From Hansschlegelia quercus (GTDB taxonomy: Bacteria; Pseudomonadota; Alphaproteobacteria; Rhizobiales; Methylopilaceae), in assembly GCF_004310425.1 (NCBI RefSeq), contig NZ_SIUB01000001.1:372001-436000 (forward strand): 64,000 nt of DNA, given 5' to 3'. Below the pieces are notes generated by a model. That model did not search any database. It had not been told where the DNA came from and saw nothing but the letters and a program-made list of their open reading frames with translations. Positions 28,785-37,184 of this stretch are shown here, in pieces; within the stretch, counting starts at the first letter, position 1, and the number at the start of each line of letters is the position of its first letter. The translations under genes and the position numbers were made by a program.

Positions 28785-29777
28785 ATGAGCCTTGTTCACG
28801 ACCGCTCCGGCCGGTTTTCTCCCCTGCTCGCTCTGACGCTCGCCGCGTTACTGGCGCCGGCCGTTTGGCTCGCCTTCCGAGCGGCGATGGGGGATTTTTC
28901 CGGCCCGGCTCCCGACGCGCTCGGCCTGCCGCCGGGCTTCGCAGCCCCGAGCGCTACGCCGTTCGGCCCCGCCGGCGGCGCCTCAGCCTTGGGCCAGGCC
29001 GGCGCGGACGCCGCCCGGCCGATCTACGCCGCGATCCACTTCACCGGCGAGTGGGCGGTACGGTTCCTTCTGCTCTCGCTCGCGGTCACGCCGTTCCGGC
29101 GGCTGTGGCACGGGCCTCGGCTTACGTTGATCCGCCGGCGGGTCGGCCTCGCGGCTTTGTTCTACGCGCTCGGCCACCTCTTCCTCTATGTCCTCGACCA
29201 GCAGTTCGATCTGGCGAAGGTCGCGAGCGAGATCGTGCTCCGCATCTATCTGGCGGTGGGCTTCGTCGGGCTGATGGGCCTTGTCGCCCTGGGCGCGACC
29301 TCGACGGACGGCGCGGTAAAGCGCCTCGGAGCCAAGCGCTGGAGCCGGCTCCACAAGCTCGCCTACCCCATCGCCGGCCTCGCCGTGCTGCACTTCGCCA
29401 TGCAGTCGAAGCTCGACGTGAGCGAGCCGACGCTGATGTGGGGCCTGTTCCTGTGGGCGATGGGCTGGCGCTGGCTGCAGACGAAGGGCGAGCGCGCCGT
29501 CAGCCTGCCCTGGTTGCTCGGCCTTGCAGCGGCGGCCGGCCTCGCGACGGCGCTCTCGGAAGCGCTCTGGTACGGGCTTGCAACCGGCGTCGATCCCTTG
29601 CGGGTGCTCGCCGCCAACTTCTCGATCCGCATCGGCCTACGGCCGTGCTGGCTGGTGCTGATCTTCGGCCTGGCGGCGGTGTCGACCAGCTTCATCGGCG
29701 CTCGGCGGCGCGGTCCTGCTCGGCCGCGGGCCGAACGGCCGGGCCGGCGCCCGGAAGCTGCGGATCAGCCCGCCTGA
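28785..29777 (+). CDS. msrQ: MsrQ/YedZ-like haem-binding membrane protein
   Basis: The protein resembles the haem b membrane subunit (MsrQ, formerly YedZ) that feeds electrons to the periplasmic methionine sulfoxide reductase MsrP. The ferric-reductase-like core has the expected helices and His residues in HFTGEWAVRFLLLSL, ALGHLFLYVLDQQFD and RLHKLAYPIAGLAVLHF. At 330 residues it is much longer than a typical MsrQ of about 200, with an extra N-terminal helix and Pro/Gly-rich linker (residues 1-95) and a long basic tail. No msrP gene is adjacent, so the partner must be elsewhere or different. GAAGGAAG precedes the ATG at 28785. Confidence 0.82.
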   Translation: MSLVHDRSGRFSPLLALTLAALLAPAVWLAFRAAMGDFSGPAPDALGLPPGFAAPSATPFGPAGGASALGQAGADAARPIYAAIHFTGEWAVRFLLLSLAVTPFRRLWHGPRLTLIRRRVGLAALFYALGHLFLYVLDQQFDLAKVASEIVLRIYLAVGFVGLMGLVALGATSTDGAVKRLGAKRWSRLHKLAYPIAGLAVLHFAMQSKLDVSEPTLMWGLFLWAMGWRWLQTKGERAVSLPWLLGLAAAAGLATALSEALWYGLATGVDPLRVLAANFSIRIGLRPCWLVLIFGLAAVSTSFIGARRRGPARPRAERPGRRPEAADQPA

Positions 29778-29858
29778 AGCCGTTCCGCGGTCTGGCGCGG
29801 CGCGGCTCATGAGACTAAGGTCGCGCCCCGTTCGAAACCCCTACGGAGCACGCCTCCC

Positions 29859-31148
29859 GTGATCGCCGATCTTTCGCAGTCCGACCTCGAAGCCCTGGGC
29901 GCGCGCGTGCGCGCCGATTACGACGCGTTCCGCGCGCGCGGCCTCAAGCTCGACATGACCCGCGGCAAACCGGCGCCGGAGCAGCTCGACCTCGCGGAAG
30001 GCATGCTCGCTCTGCCGGGCAACCGCGATCACCTCACCGAAGCCAACGAAGACGCCCGCAATTACGGCGGCGTGCAGGGTCTCGCGGAGGTGCGCGCGAT
30101 GTTCGCGCCGACGCTGGGCGTAGCCCCTGCGCAGGTCATCGTCGGCGACAACGCCAGCCTCGCGATGATGCATGACGCGATCGTCTGGGCGCTTCTCAAG
30201 GGCGTGCCGGGCTCGGCCAAGCCCTGGAGCAAGGAAGGCGAGATCGCCTTCCTCTGCCCGGTCCCCGGCTACGACCGCCACTTCGCGATCTGCGAGGAAT
30301 ACGGCATCCGCATGATCCCCGTGCCGATGACCGGCGACGGCCCGGACATGGCGAAGGTGGAAGAGCTCGTGCGCGACCCGGCAGTGAAGGGCATGTGGTG
30401 CGTGCCGAAATATTCCAACCCGTCGGCCGAGAGCTATTCCGACGAGACGGTCCGCCGGCTGGCCTCCATGAAGACCGCGGCGCCGGACTTCCGGCTGTTC
30501 TGGGACAACGCCTATGTCCTCCATCACCTGACGGATGATCGGCGCGAGATCCTCAACGTCGTCGAGGCCTGCGCCGAGGCCGGCAATCCCGACCGCCCGT
30601 TCGTGTTCGCCTCCACCTCGAAGATGACGCTCGCCGGCGCCGGCCTCGCCTTCTTCGCGTCGTCGGAAGCCAACGTGAAGTGGTGGATCGCGCGGGCCTC
30701 CAAGCGCACCATCGGCCCGGACAAGCTGAACCAGCTTCGCCATGTCCGCTTCCTCAAGGACGAGGCGGGCCTGATTGCGCATATGGACAAGCACCGTGCG
30801 CTGCTCGCCCCGAAGTTCGAGGCGGTGACCAAGGCGCTGTCGGACCGCCTCGCCAACCAGGGCGCCGCGCGCTGGATCAAGCCGGCTGGCGGCTACTTCG
30901 TGAGCGTCGACGTGACCGAGGGCGCGGCGTCGCGCGTGGTCCAGCTCGCCAAGGAAGCCGGCCTGCTGCTGACCGCCGCCGGCGCGACCTGGCCCTACGG
31001 GAAGGACCCGAACGACAGCAATCTGCGGCTCGCGCCGTCTTATCCTTCGCTGAAGGACGTTAAGGCGGCCTCCGAAGGCATCGCCATCTGCATCCAGCTC
31101 GCCGCCATCGAGTCCGAACAGGCGAAGCGGAAGTCGAAGGCGGCTTAA
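29859..31148 (+). CDS. Aspartate aminotransferase, PF12897-type (class Ic)
   Basis: The 429-residue PLP enzyme belongs to the unusual aspartate aminotransferase group once labelled 'MocR-like aminotransferase' (class Ic). Its marks are LDMTRGKPAPEQLDL near residue 30, CPVPGYDRHFAICEEYGI, FWDNAYVLHHL with the PLP-pyridine Asp, and ASTSKMTLAGAGLAF with the Schiff-base Lys. It should interconvert aspartate and oxaloacetate with 2-oxoglutarate. There is no MocR-type DNA-binding domain. The start is GTG at 29859 with GGAG ten bases upstream. It is convergent with miaA. Confidence 0.9.
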   Translation: MIADLSQSDLEALGARVRADYDAFRARGLKLDMTRGKPAPEQLDLAEGMLALPGNRDHLTEANEDARNYGGVQGLAEVRAMFAPTLGVAPAQVIVGDNASLAMMHDAIVWALLKGVPGSAKPWSKEGEIAFLCPVPGYDRHFAICEEYGIRMIPVPMTGDGPDMAKVEELVRDPAVKGMWCVPKYSNPSAESYSDETVRRLASMKTAAPDFRLFWDNAYVLHHLTDDRREILNVVEACAEAGNPDRPFVFASTSKMTLAGAGLAFFASSEANVKWWIARASKRTIGPDKLNQLRHVRFLKDEAGLIAHMDKHRALLAPKFEAVTKALSDRLANQGAARWIKPAGGYFVSVDVTEGAASRVVQLAKEAGLLLTAAGATWPYGKDPNDSNLRLAPSYPSLKDVKAASEGIAICIQLAAIESEQAKRKSKAA

Positions 31149-31243
31149 GCACAGCGGCCGCACGCCAACAAAGCGTGGAAGAATCTCCGCCCTCGCGTCG
31201 CGGCTCATGGTCAGGACGCGAGGGCGACGTTTCCTGCCCCGGA

Positions 31244-32200
31244 TCACCCCACCCCTCGCCGCTCGATCTCCTGCATCGCAACATCCAGCGCCGCCTCCGA
31301 GGCGACATGGATCCAGTCCGCCATGCGATTGCGGAACCATGTCGACTGGCGCTTGGCGTAGCGCCTCGTGTCCAGCCTCGCGCGCTCCAGCGCTTCGGCG
31401 CGACTAATTCCGCCTTGCGCAAACGCGGCGAAGTGCGCGACGCCGATCGCCTTCATGACGGGAAGCGACGGCGAAAGTCCGCGGGCCGCCAGACGCGCCG
31501 CCTCGTCGACGCCGCCCTGCTCCATCATCCGTTCCAGCCGCGTCGCGATGCGTCCGTCGAGGACGGCGCGATCGGGAGAGAGCACGATCCTCAGCGCCCG
31601 CGCCAGCGGGATCGGACCCGGGGTCGTCTCGCGCTGCCATTCAGCGAGCGAGCGGCCGGTCCCGTCGATCACCTCCAGCGCGCGCGTGAGGCGCTGCGGG
31701 TCGGACGGCCTGAGGCGCGCAGCCATGACGGGGTCGAGCCGCGCCAGCGCGCCGTGGAGCTCGGCAGGCGGGGCCGAACGCCAGCGCGCCCGAACATCCG
31801 CCGGGACCTCCGGCACGGTTGCGAGGCCGGTCGTCAGCGCCTCGAAATAGAGGCCGGTGCCGCCTACGAAGATCGGCGTCGATCGGCCAGCCTTACGCTC
31901 CTGCGGACCCGGCTCAGCAGTCCCGCTTAAGTCCTTGATAACCATAGTGGCGTCAGCGAGCCACCGCCCCACGCCATAGACCTCCGCCCCATCGACATGA
32001 CCGTACAGGCGATGTGGCGCGACCGTCTCGTCCTCCACTGACGGACGGGCGCTTAGCACGGCGAGATCCGCGTAGACCTGGGAGGCGTCGGCGTTCACCA
32101 CCGCCCCGCCAAGCGCTCGCGCAAGCGCGACGGCGAGCGCGGATTTGCCCGACGCGGTGGGGCCTCCGATCAGCACGGATCCGACGGGGGCTTCCGTCAT
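31244..32200 (-). CDS. miaA: tRNA dimethylallyltransferase
   Basis: MiaA adds a dimethylallyl group to A37 of tRNAs that read codons starting with U. The 318-residue protein has the P-loop GGPTASGKSALA near residue 12, the substrate-binding NADASQVYADL and SARPS blocks, VGGTGLYFEALTTGL, and the C-terminal YAKRQSTWFRNR tRNA-binding motif. It is divergent from the short PAS-MCP gene with 26 bases between starts. In many Hyphomicrobiales miaA lies close to ilvB and a Do-type protease gene; that neighbourhood is recognisable here but interrupted. Confidence 0.95.
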   Translation of the reverse strand: MTEAPVGSVLIGGPTASGKSALAVALARALGGAVVNADASQVYADLAVLSARPSVEDETVAPHRLYGHVDGAEVYGVGRWLADATMVIKDLSGTAEPGPQERKAGRSTPIFVGGTGLYFEALTTGLATVPEVPADVRARWRSAPPAELHGALARLDPVMAARLRPSDPQRLTRALEVIDGTGRSLAEWQRETTPGPIPLARALRIVLSPDRAVLDGRIATRLERMMEQGGVDEAARLAARGLSPSLPVMKAIGVAHFAAFAQGGISRAEALERARLDTRRYAKRQSTWFRNRMADWIHVASEAALDVAMQEIERRGVG

Positions 32201-32226
32201 GCGGGACCACTATGAAGGCCTGAGTC

Positions 32227-32718
32227 TTGGCGAGCGCCGCCGCGACCGTCTACGCCCATTCCCGTCATCTCCCGCAGAGCCCTTCCCATGTCGCCAGCGT
32301 CGCACGCACCGTCAAATCTCGTGGCGGTGCCTATCGCATAAAGACGTCCGACGGGCGCTGGCGCTACGTCCACGAGACCGGCGGCGGCTGTGAGCGCGAC
32401 CCGGCGACGGGCGAGACGCTTTATCTCGACGGCATCATCCTCGACGCCGGCCGGCTGACGTCGCTCGCGACCAAGCTCGACAGCGGTCGAGCCTCGGTCA
32501 AGGCGATGAACGGCTCGATCGACCAAATCCTCAAGACGCTGAAGACGCTTCGGCTGCTGTCGCTCAACGCGCGCATCGAGGCGGCGCGCGCGAACGAGCA
32601 CGGCGCGGGCTTCAGCGTCGTCGCGCAGGAGATGATGGGCCTCGCCAACGCGGGCGAAACGGTCACCCGCGCGATCGAGAACGAACTGGCCCGCCTGAAC
32701 GACGCGATCCGGCTCTGA
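32227..32718 (+). CDS. Very short PAS-MCP signalling protein
   Basis: The 163-residue protein combines the end of a PAS-like fold (residues 27-70: AYRIKTSDGRWRYVHETGGG, ETLYLDGIILDAG) with about 85 residues of methyl-accepting chemotaxis coiled coil (LRLLSLNARIEAARANEHG, GFSVVAQEMMGLANAGE). A normal chemoreceptor signalling domain is a long hairpin; here only one arm's worth is present, with no membrane segment. It may be a soluble energy-taxis-like or c-di-GMP-linked signalling adaptor, or a remnant. The start is a TTG at 32227, an uncertain choice. The end abuts the protease gene, convergent with one base between stops. Confidence 0.7.
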   Translation: MASAAATVYAHSRHLPQSPSHVASVARTVKSRGGAYRIKTSDGRWRYVHETGGGCERDPATGETLYLDGIILDAGRLTSLATKLDSGRASVKAMNGSIDQILKTLKTLRLLSLNARIEAARANEHGAGFSVVAQEMMGLANAGETVTRAIENELARLNDAIRL

Positions 32719-32719
32719 C

Positions 32720-34195
32720 CTACTCGATCGACAGAGCGACGAAGCGGACGTCGCCTTTGTTGTTCGAGAGCAGCAGCAGCGCGGTCTTCTTGCCGTCCTT
32801 CTTCAACGCCGCGATCCTGGCCTCGACGTCTTGCGGAGTCGCGACCGCCTCCTGAGCCACCTCGACCAGCACGTCGCCGGGCTTGATCGCGTTCTCCTGC
32901 GCCTTCGAACCGTCTGCGACTGCAGTTATCACGAGGCCCTTGGCGTCAGGCTTCAGCGCGAACTTCTTCACGAGGTCATCCGTCACGGCCTCGAAGGTGA
33001 TGCCGAGCGCGACGCCGGATTTCGGCGCCTCGTCCGCGCCCGGCGTCTTCAGCGCTGCCGGCGTGGCGACGTCCTCGGCGAGACGCGCAATCTTGATCGT
33101 CAGAGACTTCTCCTCGCCCTTCCGCAACACGACCAGCGGGACCTCCTTGTCGATCTCGCTGTCGGCGACGATCCTCGGCAGGTCGCGCATCTCCTTGACG
33201 GTCTTTCCGTCAAACGTCAGCACGACGTCGCCGGTCTGAATGCCAGCCTTCGCCGCGGGGCCGTCATCGTTGACGCCCGCGATCAGCGCGCCGACCGGGC
33301 CGCTTTTCAGGCCAAGACTTTCTGCGATCTGGTCGGTCACCTGCTGCACGCGGACGCCGATCCAGCCGCGACGCGTCTCGCCATATTTCAGGATCTGCTC
33401 GACGACCGGGCGCGCGGTTCGGGCGGGCACCGAAAAGCCGATGCCAATCGAACCGCCCGAAGGCGAGATGATCGCGGTGTTGATGCCGACGACTTTTCCG
33501 TCGATATCGAACAGCGGGCCGCCGGAATTGCCGCGATTGATGGCCGCGTCGGTCTGGATGAAGTTGTCGTAAGGCCCGGAGTTGATGTTGCGGTTGCGCG
33601 CCGAGACGATGCCGGCGGAGACCGAGCCGCCGAGCCCGAACGGATTGCCGATCGCGAGCACCCAGTCGCCGACCCTCAGCCGCTCGGAATCGCCGAAGCT
33701 GACCGCCTTCAGCGGCTTCGGCGGTTTCACTCGCAGCACCGCCAGATCGGTCTTGAGGTCTTTGCCGACGAGTTCGGCGATCAGCTTGGAGCCGTCCGCG
33801 AAATTGACGGTGATCTCGTCCGCCCCATCGATGACGTGATTGTTGGTGACGACGATACCGGATGCGTCGATCACGAAGCCGGACCCCAGAGAACTCTGCT
33901 TGCGGGACGGCCCCTTGGACGTCTCGCCTCGCTTGAAGAAATCGTCGAAGAACTCGTCCAAAGGCGAGCCGTCCGGCGCTTGTGGCGGCGGCACGGCCTT
34001 GTCGGCGGCGGGCGCGTTCTGCGACGTCGAGATGTTGACGACCGCGTCGAGCAGCCCTTCCGCGATGTCGGCGAAGCTCTCTGGCGCGGGCCGCGCCTCA
34101 GCTGAAGGCGCACCGGCAGCCCAAACGAGGCTTGCCGCGAAGGCCGCGGCGCAAACCGTTCTGAACGGCTTCAGGCGGCGGTTCCGATCGCTCAT
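32720..34195 (-). CDS. Periplasmic Do-type serine protease (DegP/MucD-like)
   Basis: The 491-residue protein is a HtrA/Do-type envelope quality-control protease. A signal peptide (residues 1-34, cleavage after AEA) precedes the trypsin-like domain. The catalytic triad is visible: His in TNNHVIDGAD, Asp in LKTDLAVLRV and Ser in INRGNSGGPLFD. Two PDZ domains follow (about 280-375 and 395-485; IGVRVQQVTDQIAESLGL and VALGITFEAVTDDLVKKF). It should degrade misfolded periplasmic proteins. It is monocistronic, convergent with the PAS-MCP gene. Confidence 0.93.
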   Translation of the reverse strand: MSDRNRRLKPFRTVCAAAFAASLVWAAGAPSAEARPAPESFADIAEGLLDAVVNISTSQNAPAADKAVPPPQAPDGSPLDEFFDDFFKRGETSKGPSRKQSSLGSGFVIDASGIVVTNNHVIDGADEITVNFADGSKLIAELVGKDLKTDLAVLRVKPPKPLKAVSFGDSERLRVGDWVLAIGNPFGLGGSVSAGIVSARNRNINSGPYDNFIQTDAAINRGNSGGPLFDIDGKVVGINTAIISPSGGSIGIGFSVPARTARPVVEQILKYGETRRGWIGVRVQQVTDQIAESLGLKSGPVGALIAGVNDDGPAAKAGIQTGDVVLTFDGKTVKEMRDLPRIVADSEIDKEVPLVVLRKGEEKSLTIKIARLAEDVATPAALKTPGADEAPKSGVALGITFEAVTDDLVKKFALKPDAKGLVITAVADGSKAQENAIKPGDVLVEVAQEAVATPQDVEARIAALKKDGKKTALLLLSNNKGDVRFVALSIE

Positions 34196-34283
34196 CGCGT
34201 CTCCTTGGGGCAGCTTGGCGCCGACTCTACACGACGCCCGGCTTGCGGAAAGGGCACGGGATCGCCTCCGCCACGCGACCGGG

Positions 34284-34646
34284 TCAGCGCGCCTGGCTGG
34301 TGCAGACGACCTGCTCGCCGAGTACGTAGCAGGCGCTCATCCGCCCGCTGCCGCGCTCCACGCGGTAGACGCCGCCCTCCTGCTCGTGATTGGAGGCGAC
34401 GAGGTCGTAGGCGCCGGGCTCCTGCGGCCCGGCGCCCTCGCCGGAAGCGAAACACAGCGTGACGCCAACCGTCCCATCCTTCACCGCGTACTGGCAGGCC
34501 CCGACCTCGCCGGTCGACTTGTCCACCCGGAACATGCGGTTGAGGTCCGTCTGCGGCGAAGCGAGGAAGGCGTAGTCCGCGCGGGCCGCTCCCGCAGCCA
34601 GGCCCATGGAGGCGACGAGCAGCAGACGGGCGATGACGGCTTTCAT
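34284..34646 (-). CDS. Small exported protein of unknown function
   Basis: The 120-residue product has a signal peptide (KAVIARLLLVASMGLAAGAA, cleavage after ARA) and a mature domain of about 96 residues with four cysteines (GACQYAVKDG, TLCFASGEG, SACYVLGEQVVC) that could form two disulfides in the periplasm. It is preceded in the mature part by DLNRMFRVDKSTGEVG, and a similar phrase YRVERGSGRMSAC recurs near the end, suggesting two related beta-rich halves. It is on the same strand upstream of the protease gene, 88 bases away. No family name is recognised. Confidence 0.7.
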   Translation of the reverse strand: MKAVIARLLLVASMGLAAGAARADYAFLASPQTDLNRMFRVDKSTGEVGACQYAVKDGTVGVTLCFASGEGAGPQEPGAYDLVASNHEQEGGVYRVERGSGRMSACYVLGEQVVCTSQAR

Positions 34647-34772
34647 GCTTGCATCCGAAGCCGGCCGAATCGGCCGCAGGTTGACGGGCCGATCCTATCA
34701 GGCGATGCACCGACGAACACGCCGCGCCCGTGCGGCGCCGCCTTCAGCCCTCAGGACAGAGACCGGATATCC

Positions 34773-35450
34773 ATGAGCGAGCGCGCGCCCGTGACGATCG
34801 TCTTCGACCTCGACGGCACGCTCGTCGAGTCGGCCCCAGACCTTCTCGAGGCGTTGACCGCTACGCTCATCGAGGAAGGCGTCGAGCCGATCCCCTATGA
34901 TCAGGCCCGCGGCTTGATCGGCGCGGGCGCCCGCGCGCTCGTCCAGCGTGGTCTCGACGCCGCAGACCGAAAGGTGACGAAAGAGCGGCTCGACGCGCTG
35001 CATGCCTTCTTCCTGCAGCACTACTCTGCCCACATCGCCGATAAGACGCGGCCTTACGCCGGATGCGAAGACGCGCTTGACCGGCTTGCCGCCTCCGGCG
35101 CGAAGCTCGCGGTCTGCACCAATAAGATCGAGAGTCTCGCCCGCCAGCTTCTCGACGCGCTGAACCTCACCTCCCGCTTCGACGCCATCGTCGGCGGCGA
35201 CACGTTCGGGGTCTCGAAGCCCGACCCCACTTCTCTTCTGGGCGCGATCGAACGCGCAGGCGGCGATCCGTCGCGCGCAGTCATGGTCGGCGACAGCTCG
35301 ACCGATGTCGACGCCGCGAAGAACGCTGGCGTGCCCGTCATCGTGGCGACGTTCGGCTACACCGAGATTCCAGCGCGGGAGCTTGGCGGCGACCGACTGA
35401 TGGACCGTTTCGAGGAGTTGGAAGAGCTGGTCGGCGAGTTGACAGACTGA
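34773..35450 (+). CDS. gph: Phosphoglycolate phosphatase-like HAD hydrolase
   Basis: The 225-residue HAD-superfamily phosphatase has all four motifs: DLDGTLVES (nucleophile Asp), CTNK (motif II Thr), KPDP (Lys) and GDSSTDVDAAKNAG (acidic pair). The alpha-helical cap between motifs I and II is of the Gph type. The likely substrate is 2-phosphoglycolate produced during DNA repair or oxygenation reactions, though related sugar phosphates are possible. The ATG at 34773 is chosen; the long upstream frame extension runs through an unrelated antisense region. Confidence 0.9.
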   Translation: MSERAPVTIVFDLDGTLVESAPDLLEALTATLIEEGVEPIPYDQARGLIGAGARALVQRGLDAADRKVTKERLDALHAFFLQHYSAHIADKTRPYAGCEDALDRLAASGAKLAVCTNKIESLARQLLDALNLTSRFDAIVGGDTFGVSKPDPTSLLGAIERAGGDPSRAVMVGDSSTDVDAAKNAGVPVIVATFGYTEIPARELGGDRLMDRFEELEELVGELTD

Positions 35451-35490
35451 GACGGAAGGCGCTCCGACAACCCTCGTGATCGATGAAGAA

Positions 35491-35565
35491 TGGTGCCCGA
35501 AACAGGGATCGAACCTGTGACCCCACCCGTGTGAAAGGTGTGCTCTCCCGCTGAGCTATTCGGGC
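35491..35565 (-). tRNA. tRNA-Val (anticodon CAC)
   Basis: A 75-base cloverleaf on the minus strand has the acceptor stem GCCCGAA/TTCGGGC and encoded CCA. The anticodon arm CACCT-TTCACAC-GGGTG gives CAC, reading GUG. One G-T pair closes the anticodon stem. Confidence 0.93.
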
Positions 35566-35655
35566 GCCGGCGCGTTTGCCGCGAGGCGCTTCCTACGCCA
35601 GACGACGGCCAATTTCAATCAGCTTCGCAAAAGGCGGCCACAATGTCCGACTCAG

Positions 35656-36177
35656 CTACCGGTCGCCGACCAATAGGCGCTGATCAAGTTGCTCGAGGGT
35701 CCAGCCGCCGTGTTCGCGCTTTATCGACCACACCAGGTCGTAGCGATCAGAAGGCCATTCCTGAGGCGCGCCTTCGACGCCTATTTGGGCAAGAATCTCT
35801 GGAATCACCGAATGCTCCCAAGCGACCAGGACGACGCCCTCGCGGCCAAGTAGATCCTGCACCAATTCGCCGACCGCCTTTTTCGCGAAGGCGTCGCAAT
35901 AGGTGACCTCACGCCATTTGCGCAGATACGCCAACAGGGGCGCGACCGTCTGTTGCGGACGGCGGCTTTCGCTGTCCGGCGCGATAGCGGAGGCGTAGAC
36001 CACGTTTGGCAAGCCGGGGCTGTGCAGGGCTCGGGCGAAGTGCCCGATCAAAGCGCCCGCCCGCTGCCATCCCCGGGCGTTCAGGCTCTGCGGATCTTCA
36101 AGGCCGTCCTCTGTGAAGCCGGATTGGCTGTGATGCTCGGCGTGCCGGATAAACAAAATGCGATCGAGTCCAGACAT
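35656..36177 (-). CDS. Histidine phosphatase (phosphoglycerate-mutase-like) protein
   Basis: The 173-residue protein has the histidine-phosphatase signature RILFIRHAEHHSQSG near the N-terminus, with the catalytic RH pair and a second catalytic His in VLVAWEHSVIPEILA. The core is compact, and the substrate is not predictable. GAGGAACGG directly precedes the ATG at 36177, which is preferred over an upstream start. It is divergent from luxR and marks the left edge of the quorum-sensing segment. Confidence 0.85.
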   Translation of the reverse strand: MSGLDRILFIRHAEHHSQSGFTEDGLEDPQSLNARGWQRAGALIGHFARALHSPGLPNVVYASAIAPDSESRRPQQTVAPLLAYLRKWREVTYCDAFAKKAVGELVQDLLGREGVVLVAWEHSVIPEILAQIGVEGAPQEWPSDRYDLVWSIKREHGGWTLEQLDQRLLVGDR

Positions 36178-36306
36178 CCGTTCCTCATGATCGACCAAAA
36201 CTCAGATCGTACGTTGCAACGGCGTTTCTCGACCACGCCCCGGGCCAATCGCTCCAAGCGACAGCAGCTTAAAGCTTTAACGAAGAAACGAAGGCGTTCG
36301 CCAAAC

Positions 36307-36336
36307 TTGAGGATTCCTCGTCGCTCTGCCCATAGT
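36307..36336 (+). promoter_or_regulatory. Candidate luxR promoter
   Basis: TTGAGG (36307-36312) and CATAGT (36331-36336) are 18 bases apart, about 40 bases upstream of the luxR GTG. The same hexamer pair type (TTGAGA/CATAGA) occurs before luxI. Confidence 0.45.
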
Positions 36337-36377
36337 CTGTGGCGATGAATCAGCGGCTGGCGGCTTAGGGAGCAACG

Positions 36378-37109
36378 GTGTCCGCGTTCATTAAAACCTT
36401 CGATGCGATCGAGCGCGTCAATCAGTGCGACACGCCCGAAAGGGTCTTCCATGAATTATTGAAGGTCGTTGAGCCGTACGGGTTGACCAACCTTATGGCG
36501 GGCACGATGCCTTCGCCACACGATAAGCGTGCGGAGACCAAAAGACATCTCTGGGCCGAACGGCAGCCCGAAGGCTGGATGCAACGCTACCTCCAGCAGA
36601 GTTATGTCTTCACCGATCCGGTCATTCGTCGAATCCACGGAGAGCTCAGCCCGTTCCGCTGGAGCGAGGCGCCTTTGTCCGCTGCGATCGAGACACGCCA
36701 GAAACTGATCTTCAGCGAGGCCTCCGAGTTTGGCCTCAAGGACGGGCTTGCCGTTCCGATCGTGCTCGTGGACGGCACGCTCGGCTCCGTCTCCTTTGGT
36801 GGAGGAGGTCTCGTCGACGTGCCCACGCATGCGATGGGCGAGATCAACCTGATCGCGATCTATGCGATGGGACGGGCGGTGCAACTCAGGTCCGAAACGG
36901 AGCACAGCGTACGCGCCAAGCTGACGACGCGCGAACTCGACACGCTCCGATGGGCCTGTGAGGGCCTCACCATGATCGAGATCGGCGAACGTTTGGGAAT
37001 CTCAAACCGCACGGTGGAGCTTCATCTGAAATCGGCCGCGACAAAGCTCGGGGCTCGGAACCGCGCTCATGCGGTCGCAGAAGCGTTCAGAGCCGGGATC
37101 ATCCACTGA
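36378..37109 (+). CDS. LuxR-family acyl-homoserine-lactone-responsive regulator
   Basis: The 243-residue protein is a full LuxR/TraR-type quorum-sensing regulator. Residues that contact acyl-homoserine lactone in the family are present: Trp and Tyr in GWMQRYLQQSY, Asp-Pro in FTDPVIRR, Trp in PFRWSEA and Gly in FGLKDGLAVPI. The C-terminal helix-turn-helix has LTTRELDTLRWACEGLTMIE and SNRTVELHLKSAATKLGARN. It should bind the signal made by the adjacent LuxI and act at the dyad at 37112. The start is GTG at 36378 behind AGGGAG. It is immediately upstream of luxI on the same strand, the usual layout. Confidence 0.94.
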   Translation: MSAFIKTFDAIERVNQCDTPERVFHELLKVVEPYGLTNLMAGTMPSPHDKRAETKRHLWAERQPEGWMQRYLQQSYVFTDPVIRRIHGELSPFRWSEAPLSAAIETRQKLIFSEASEFGLKDGLAVPIVLVDGTLGSVSFGGGGLVDVPTHAMGEINLIAIYAMGRAVQLRSETEHSVRAKLTTRELDTLRWACEGLTMIEIGERLGISNRTVELHLKSAATKLGARNRAHAVAEAFRAGIIH

Positions 37110-37111
37110 AT

Positions 37112-37127
37112 TAGGGGAATTCCCCTA
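37112..37127 (+). promoter_or_regulatory. lux-type box (LuxR binding site)
   Basis: TAGGGGAATTCCCCTA is a perfect 16-bp palindrome, three bases after the luxR stop and four bases before the -35 hexamer of luxI. Position and size fit a LuxR-type activator site for positive feedback on luxI. Confidence 0.8.
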
Positions 37128-37130
37128 TAC

Positions 37131-37159
37131 TTGAGACTGCGGAATATCCCGATCATAGA
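37131..37159 (+). promoter_or_regulatory. luxI promoter
   Basis: TTGAGA (37131-37136) and CATAGA (37154-37159) are spaced by 17 bases. The dyad at 37112-37127 lies just upstream, as in class II-like LuxR-activated promoters. The start codon is 25 bases downstream of the -10. Confidence 0.65.
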
Positions 37160-37184
37160 CCCGTCGCCAACCGCGGAGGGTGAA

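Noticed and set aside
29841-31340. 499-codon frame antisense to the aminotransferase
   Set aside because: It is the mirror image of a conserved PLP enzyme and has no recognisable protein features.
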